From assembly GCF_036895565.1 (NCBI RefSeq), contig NZ_CP145904.1:2914001-2978000 (forward strand): a DNA stretch of 64,000 bases, written 5' to 3'. Positions 59,922 to 64,000 of this stretch are shown piece by piece. Made by a program: the position numbers and the translations under genes. The notes beneath the pieces are model-generated. The model made no database searches, was not told the DNA's origin, and saw only the letters and a list, made by a program, of their open reading frames with translations. The DNA comes from Flavobacterium sp. KS-LB2. GTDB lineage: Bacteria > Bacteroidota > Bacteroidia > Flavobacteriales > Flavobacteriaceae. Position 1 is the first letter of the stretch; each line of letters begins with the position of its first letter.

Positions 59922-60749
59922 TTATTGCTTTGTATTTTTATATTCACCCAATACTTTGAAATATTCCGCCATAATAATCAATAGTGACTTTGCTTTTGCA
60001 TAATCTTCGTATCTTTCGAAAGTTACATCAACAAAAAACGAATATTTCCAAGGTGTTTCAATTTTTGGTAACGATTGAATTTTGGTTAAATTCAATTTAC
60101 AATCACTCATTACATTTAGTACTGCCGCTAAACTTCCACGTTTGTGATCCAATTCAAATTTGATGGAGGCTCTGTTTATTTCGTTTTCAGGGACAAAAGA
60201 ATTGTCCTTTTTGATAATCACAAAACGAGTCATATTGTTTTTAATCGTTTGAATTTCCGGAGCCAAAATCTCTAAATCATACATTTCCGAAGCTGTTTTA
60301 CTAGCAATTGCAGCAATTCCTTTCAACTGTTTTTCCTGAATTCTACGTGCCGTTTCAGCAGTATCTTTGTCTTCGACTAATTTTATGTTTGGGTATTTTT
60401 TCAGGAATTCCATACATTGCAAAATTGCCATGGGATGCGAATGTACTTCTTGAATATCCTCTATTTTTTGACCTTTTAAGGCCATTAGATTCTGATGAAT
60501 TCTTAAATAATGTTCTCCTATTATGTGCAAATTATTTTTGTCAATCAATGCATAATTCGGAATAATTGGGCCTGCAATAGAATTTTCTATCGCCATAACT
60601 GCCTGATCTGATTTCCCAGAAAGCAGGTTATCTACTAATTCTTCAAAGGATAAACATTCATCAACAATAACTGCTTGATTGAAATATTCCTGCGCCACCT
60701 GATGGTGAAAAGAACCCGTTATACCTTGTATTCCAATTATTTCATTCAT
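59922..60749 (-). CDS. pheA: Prephenate dehydratase
   Basis: 275 residues from the ATG at 60749 (MNEIIGIQGITGSFHHQVA). An in-frame ATG at 60788 would start inside the terminator hairpin of the leader and adds 13 unlikely residues. Converts prephenate to phenylpyruvate. Catalytic features: AIENSIAGPI and the NMTRFVIIKK motif (TRF); C-terminal ACT domain (HKRGSLAAVLNV) for phenylalanine feedback. No mutase domain. First gene of the aromatic operon, behind the leader-peptide attenuator. Confidence 0.95.
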   Translation of the reverse strand: MNEIIGIQGITGSFHHQVAQEYFNQAVIVDECLSFEELVDNLLSGKSDQAVMAIENSIAGPIIPNYALIDKNNLHIIGEHYLRIHQNLMALKGQKIEDIQEVHSHPMAILQCMEFLKKYPNIKLVEDKDTAETARRIQEKQLKGIAAIASKTASEMYDLEILAPEIQTIKNNMTRFVIIKKDNSFVPENEINRASIKFELDHKRGSLAAVLNVMSDCKLNLTKIQSLPKIETPWKYSFFVDVTFERYEDYAKAKSLLIIMAEYFKVLGEYKNTKQ

Positions 60750-60765
60750 TTTACACACTTTTAAG

Positions 60766-60795
60766 CAAAAAAAAATCCCGATTTTCATCGGGATT
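60766..60795 (-). terminator. Attenuator terminator in the pheA leader
   Basis: On the minus strand a 9-bp stem AATCCCGAT / ATCGGGATT, 4-base loop, followed by T9. The stem arms are 60795-60787 and 60782-60774. It ends 17 bases before the pheA ATG, so if it formed freely pheA could not be transcribed; this fits regulated attenuation. Confidence 0.88.
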
Positions 60796-60849
60796 GTATA
60801 TTTATAGTATCAATTTAATTTTATAATCAAATAACCATACAACAATCCC
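60790..60849 (-). promoter_or_regulatory. Antiterminator pairing in the pheA leader
   Basis: GGGATTG (60849-60843), inside leader codons 20-22, is complementary to CAATCCC (60796-60790), which includes the 5' arm of the terminator. The pairing extends with T-A and, past a bulge, GTAT against ATAT. The two structures exclude each other. Confidence 0.7.
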
Positions 60850-60907
60850 TTTCTACTTTCCAGAAGAAATAATAAGAGTTGCTAAAATAAAATCGGTTAC
60901 TCAACAT
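60827..60907 (-). CDS. Aromatic-rich leader peptide of the pheA operon
   Basis: 26 residues, ATG 60907-60905, stop TGA 60829-60827. Not described by ordinary gene calling because of its size. Residues 5-16 are RFYFSNSYYFFW: four Phe, three Tyr and one Trp within twelve codons. The rest reads KVERDCCMVI. It resembles in principle the pheL leader of enterobacteria, though in sequence it is unrelated. A promoter lies about 30 bases upstream and the terminator about 30 bases downstream. Ribosome stalling at the Phe/Tyr codons would leave GGGATTG free for the antiterminator. The role is inferred. Confidence 0.8.
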   Translation of the reverse strand: MLSNRFYFSNSYYFFWKVERDCCMVI

Positions 60908-60935
60908 GTTGTTGTTTTTTGTATTAATTACTCTG

Positions 60936-60967
60936 CGAATGTATACATAATTTCCAGCTAACCCAAA
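60936..60967 (-). promoter_or_regulatory. Promoter of the pheA leader and aromatic operon
   Basis: On the minus strand TTTG (60967-60964), 20 bp, TACATTCG (60943-60936), one base off TAnnTTTG. It predicts a start near 60929, about 20 bases before the leader peptide ATG. Confidence 0.6.
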
Positions 60968-61137
60968 AAAAAAGCTGATTTTATTGAACAAAAAAGGGAT
61001 TCGCTAAAAAACTGGTTATTAATTATGTAATAATTAAAAAAAGGCTTTTAAAATATTTTTTAATCAGCGTGTCTTTATGATTTTCGGAAATTGAAATATT
61101 CTTTTTCCAGAATTTTACCTTTAAAATCTAACCTAAA
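60968..61137. other. Intergenic remainder upstream of the pheA promoter
   Basis: A+T-rich stretch after the symporter stop codon. I see no strong hairpin for terminating that gene and no other signal. Confidence 0.45.
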
Positions 61138-62391
61138 TTACGCCACTAACTTTTCAGTAAGCCATTTTTTCCCTTCCGAAATTCGAGTTACCATCATTGC
61201 CGACACTAAATCACCATTCGCATTAAGCAAAGTCGCCATTGGATCTACTAAAGTTCCCACAATCATTGCTGCCGGAAGCGCTTGTTCCATTGGAAATCCA
61301 TAAACGGTTATCGCAAGGATTTCTCCTATGTAACCTCCGTTTGGAATTCCGCCTTCAACTACTGAAACAATTACTGTAATTCCCAAAGCCATTAATATAG
61401 TATTAGGATCCGTTAAATCTTTTCCAAACATGGCAAAAATAACCGCAATTTTTATAATGGACGACATACTCGAACCATCTTTATGTAACGGAGCTCCCAG
61501 TGGAATAACTACATTCCTGATGTGAGCCGGGATATTCATTTTTTGAGCACCTTCCAGATTGGCAGGAATTGTCGCAATGCTGCTGCAAGTTCCCAATGCT
61601 GTTAAGGAAGGAGTAATATTGTTTTTCCAAAATACTTTAAATCCTAATTTTCCTCCGGCGATAAATGCATACAAACTAAAAAACACGACAAAGTAAAAAG
61701 CACAAACTGCATAATAAAGTCCCAAAGGTTTTGCATAAGCGCCAAATAATTGCGGTCCAAAAATCCCAACCTGATACGCAAAATAAGCACCTAATCCTAT
61801 TGGAGCCGTTTTCATGATGATGTGTAACAATTGTTTCATCACTTCATTACCTGAATTCAAAAACCGACTGAAATCTTTCCCTTTTTCGCCCGATTGTAAA
61901 CTGGCAAATCCTATTAAAAAAGAAAATATGATTAGTGCTAACATATTTTTGCGAGATAACAATTCAAAAAAGTCCCCTGCCGTTAGCAATTGAGTAATTT
62001 GAGAACCAGCTGAACTTTCCTGAATAGTTTCCAATGGAAGTTTTGAGATGATGATATCTTGCTGAATGGGAAATAACAAAACAGCAACTAGCATCAAAAT
62101 AGCCGAAATCAGTACCGTACTTAAAAACACGCCGATAACAATTACAAATAATTTTCCAAGCTTCTCCGTCTTTTCTAAATTAGCAATCGAATACGCAATC
62201 GTAAAAAACACCAATGGAATAATTGCTGTAAACAATAAATTCAGAAATATATCGCCCAAAGGCTTAATCACTTCTACTCCTTTTCCAAAAACTAAACCCA
62301 ATATACTTCCTGCCAAAATTCCGCCAAGTAGTAATAAAATACTTTTGTAGTTTTTCAAGAAACTGCTTGATTGTGTATTTTTCAAATTCAT
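61138..62391 (-). CDS. Dicarboxylate/amino acid:cation symporter (DAACS family)
   Basis: 417 residues, inner membrane. Eight or so hydrophobic segments; the serine-rich re-entrant loop appears as TALGTCSSIATIPANLEGA near residue 265, and the second hairpin and last helix include GIPNGGYIGEILAI and VDPMATLLNANGDL. Na+ or H+ coupled uptake of glutamate, aspartate or C4-dicarboxylates; the exact substrate is not readable. Single gene. Confidence 0.9.
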   Translation of the reverse strand: MNLKNTQSSSFLKNYKSILLLLGGILAGSILGLVFGKGVEVIKPLGDIFLNLLFTAIIPLVFFTIAYSIANLEKTEKLGKLFVIVIGVFLSTVLISAILMLVAVLLFPIQQDIIISKLPLETIQESSAGSQITQLLTAGDFFELLSRKNMLALIIFSFLIGFASLQSGEKGKDFSRFLNSGNEVMKQLLHIIMKTAPIGLGAYFAYQVGIFGPQLFGAYAKPLGLYYAVCAFYFVVFFSLYAFIAGGKLGFKVFWKNNITPSLTALGTCSSIATIPANLEGAQKMNIPAHIRNVVIPLGAPLHKDGSSMSSIIKIAVIFAMFGKDLTDPNTILMALGITVIVSVVEGGIPNGGYIGEILAITVYGFPMEQALPAAMIVGTLVDPMATLLNANGDLVSAMMVTRISEGKKWLTEKLVA

Positions 62392-62514
62392 ATTTATATT
62401 GTTTAGGTAAATATATAAATCTAAAATAGAATATCATCTCGCTTTGTAAAACTTTGACAAAGGTCTTTTTAGCTATTGGGCTACAAAAAACAATAAATCA
62501 ATACTTTTTCTGTT

Positions 62515-62522
62515 TACTTTTG
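62515..62522 (+). promoter_or_regulatory. -7 box of the gldA promoter
   Basis: TACTTTTG, 16 bases before the gldA ATG at 62539. -33 element unclear. Confidence 0.45.
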
Positions 62523-62538
62523 CAACAAATAAAATTCC

Positions 62539-63435
62539 ATGTCAATAGAAGTAAATAACATATCAAAAAGTTACGGTGCCCAAAAAGCATTGGATAACAT
62601 TTCATTTTCTATAAAAAAAGGAGAAATCGTTGGTTTTTTAGGTCCAAATGGAGCCGGAAAATCAACTTTAATGAAAATATTGACAACCTACATCAATGCC
62701 GATGAAGGCACTGCAATCGTAAATGGAAATGATGTAAATACACAACAAAAAGCAGTGCAACTTTCTATTGGTTATCTTCCAGAACACAATCCATTGTATT
62801 TGGATTTGTATGTGAGGGAATATTTGGCTTTCAATGCTGATGTGTATAAAGTAGCCAAATCCCGAATCGAAGAAGTAATTCAACTGACCGGTTTAAGTAC
62901 CGAAAGTCATAAAAAAATAGGGCAATTATCCAAAGGATATCGCCAGCGCGTAGGTCTTGCCAACGCTTTATTACACAATCCAGATGTTTTGATTTTGGAT
63001 GAACCAACTACAGGTTTAGACCCAAATCAATTGATGGAAATTCGTAATGTGATTAAAAACGTAGGGAAAGACAAAACTGTTTTCCTTTCTACCCACATTA
63101 TGCAGGAAGTCGAAGCGATTTGTGACCGCGTTATCATCATCAATAACGGTAAAATTGTTACCGATAAAAAACTGGACAACTTAATTTCCGAGGATAAAGA
63201 ACAAGTTATTGAAGTAGAATTCGATTATAAAGTCGAGGAACAACTGATTGCTAAAATCGAAAATCTTGTCTCTTTTAAAAATACGCATGACATGATTTGG
63301 GAATTGACTTTCAAAGCCGATAAAGACATGCGCCCAACTGTTTTTGATTTTGCGAATGCCAATGGTTTGAAAACCTTGCAGCTGAATCAGAAAAATAAAA
63401 ATCTAGAAGCTGTATTTAGAGAGATTACGAAATAG
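62539..63435 (+). CDS. gldA: GldA, ABC transporter ATP-binding protein linked to gliding motility
   Basis: 298 residues. Complete ABC ATPase: Walker A GFLGPNGAGKSTLMK (near residues 33-47), signature QLSKGYRQRVGLANALLHN (near 132), Walker B VLILDEPTTGLDPNQ, H-loop LSTHIMQEVE. C-terminal extension (about 220-298) as in GldA. In Flavobacterium johnsoniae GldA works with GldF and GldG, which are not in this window. Could also be another DrrA-type ATPase, but length and context in this lineage favour GldA. Confidence 0.87.
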   Translation: MSIEVNNISKSYGAQKALDNISFSIKKGEIVGFLGPNGAGKSTLMKILTTYINADEGTAIVNGNDVNTQQKAVQLSIGYLPEHNPLYLDLYVREYLAFNADVYKVAKSRIEEVIQLTGLSTESHKKIGQLSKGYRQRVGLANALLHNPDVLILDEPTTGLDPNQLMEIRNVIKNVGKDKTVFLSTHIMQEVEAICDRVIIINNGKIVTDKKLDNLISEDKEQVIEVEFDYKVEEQLIAKIENLVSFKNTHDMIWELTFKADKDMRPTVFDFANANGLKTLQLNQKNKNLEAVFREITK

Positions 63436-63445
63436 TTACAACAAC

Positions 63446-63485
63446 AAAAAGCTCGTTTAAATCCAATTTTAAACGAGCTTTTTTT
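63446..63485. terminator. Bidirectional terminator between gldA and metF
   Basis: AAAGCTCGTTTAAA / TTTAAACGAGCTTT, long perfect stem with a short loop, flanked by A and T runs. Serves both converging genes. Confidence 0.9.
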
Positions 63486-63503
63486 ATGAAATACGATTGA
63501 AAA

Positions 63504-64000
63504 TTAAAAAACCTTACTCGCTATTTGTCGGATATTTTCTGATTTCCCCATAGAATAATAGTGTAAAACTGGAACTCCAGCTGCTTTTAATTCTAGTGAT
63601 TGTTGAATCGCCCATTCGATTCCAACTTGTCTGATATCCGCGTTGTTTTTACATTGATCTACCGCATGAATTAAATCTTCCGGCAAATCGATTCTGAAAA
63701 TTTGTGGTAAAACTTGTAAGTGTCTTTGGACTGCAATTGGTTTAATTCCTGGAATAATTGGAACGGTAATCCCCATCTCTCTGGCTTTTGCAACAAATTC
63801 AAAGTATTTAGCATTATCAAAAAACATTTGCGTCACTACATAATCTGCACCAGCATCCACTTTTTCTTTCAGTCTTTTCAAATCTGAAATTAAAGACGGA
63901 GATTCTAAATGTTTCTCCGGATATCCCGCAACTCCAATACAAAAATTAGCTTTGTTGTCAACATCCATCACGTCATGCAAGTATTTTCCGCAATTCAATT
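63504..64000 (-). CDS. metF: 5,10-methylenetetrahydrofolate reductase (C-terminal part)
   Basis: Partial gene: the frame runs off the right edge of the window, so the N-terminal half is missing; about 165 residues remain. FAD-dependent reduction of methylene-THF to methyl-THF for methionine synthesis. Visible motifs: FCIGVAGYPEKH, KVDAGADYVVTQMFFDNAKYFEFV (cited in part), VPIIPGIKPI and AAGVPVLHYYSMGKSE. Converges with gldA. Confidence 0.94.
   Translation of the reverse strand, partial: LNCGKYLHDVMDVDNKANFCIGVAGYPEKHLESPSLISDLKRLKEKVDAGADYVVTQMFFDNAKYFEFVAKAREMGITVPIIPGIKPIAVQRHLQVLPQIFRIDLPEDLIHAVDQCKNNADIRQVGIEWAIQQSLELKAAGVPVLHYYSMGKSENIRQIASKVF

Noticed and set aside
60926..60946. Six-codon frame MYTFAE as a possible leader peptide for pheA
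   Set aside because: It overlaps the -7 box of the predicted promoter, so it would lie at or before the transcription start; the 26-codon frame downstream fits far better.

Overview
The window is a chromosomal segment of a Bacteroidota bacterium of the family Flavobacteriaceae, most likely the genus Flavobacterium. Evidence for this: type IX secretion genes (porU, porV), a SprB-repeat adhesin with a SprF-type partner, gldA, promoters of the Bacteroidota type (TTG, 19-21 bp, TAnnTTTG), an absence of Shine-Dalgarno sequences, low G+C, and copies of an intergenic element that I recall from flavobacterial genomes. Almost everything is chromosomal core. I see no insertion sequence, prophage, plasmid gene or CRISPR array.

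Layout. 1-3.2 kb: 3' part of porU, then porV (type IX secretion and sortase). 3.3-6.5 kb: cytidine deaminase and pyruvate dehydrogenase E1 alpha and E2. 6.8-9 kb: a glycosyltransferase and the tRNA hydroxylase MiaE, divergent, with a structured repeat between them. 9-16.8 kb: a minus-strand unit made of a 1602-residue SprB-repeat adhesin, a PorP/SprF protein and a PorE-like TPR/PD40/OmpA lipoprotein. 17-22.3 kb: an rRNA operon on the minus strand (16S, tRNA-Ile, tRNA-Ala, 23S, 5S) behind three tandem promoters (22.46-22.8 kb). 23.4-28.7 kb: LolE-like permease, NamZ lipoprotein, cysteine-cluster protein, methyltransferase, DinB/YfiT protein, queE. 28.8-34.6 kb: exbB-exbD-exbD-tonB-small membrane protein-PstS-like-TPR operon. 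34.9-45.8 kb: HerA-like ATPase, cupin, kmo, penicillin acylase family, flavin reductase plus Fe-S photolyase, glycine-zipper lipoprotein, kynU, SIMPL protein. 46-60.9 kb: a long minus-strand run read as pheA, aminotransferase, tyrA, DAHP synthase/chorismate mutase, rsgA, dtd, three DUF3857/transglutaminase-fold proteins, a MazG-like protein, aroA, queA. 61-64 kb: dicarboxylate symporter, gldA, and part of metF.

How the genes work together. PorU/PorV are the cell-surface sortase machinery for type IX cargo. The adhesin carries a type-B C-terminal signal and is encoded with the SprF-type protein such cargo normally needs. pheA, the aminotransferase, tyrA, DAHP synthase/chorismate mutase and aroA cover entry into and exit from the aromatic pathway. 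kmo and kynU are the tryptophan-to-quinolinate direction. queE and queA belong to queuosine synthesis. ExbB/ExbD/TonB energise outer-membrane transporters.

Two non-coding systems stand out. First, in front of pheA there is a complete ribosome-mediated attenuator: a near-consensus promoter, an unannotated 26-residue leader peptide whose residues 5-16 are RFYFSNSYYFFW, a segment inside the leader that can pair with the 5' arm of the terminator, and a terminator ending 17 bases before the pheA ATG. Second, five intergenic copies of one structured RNA-like element occur (8.2, 23.3, 27.9, 45.9 and 58.6 kb), in two subtypes, with compensatory base changes in their stems. It may be the Flavo-1 family, which I could not check here.
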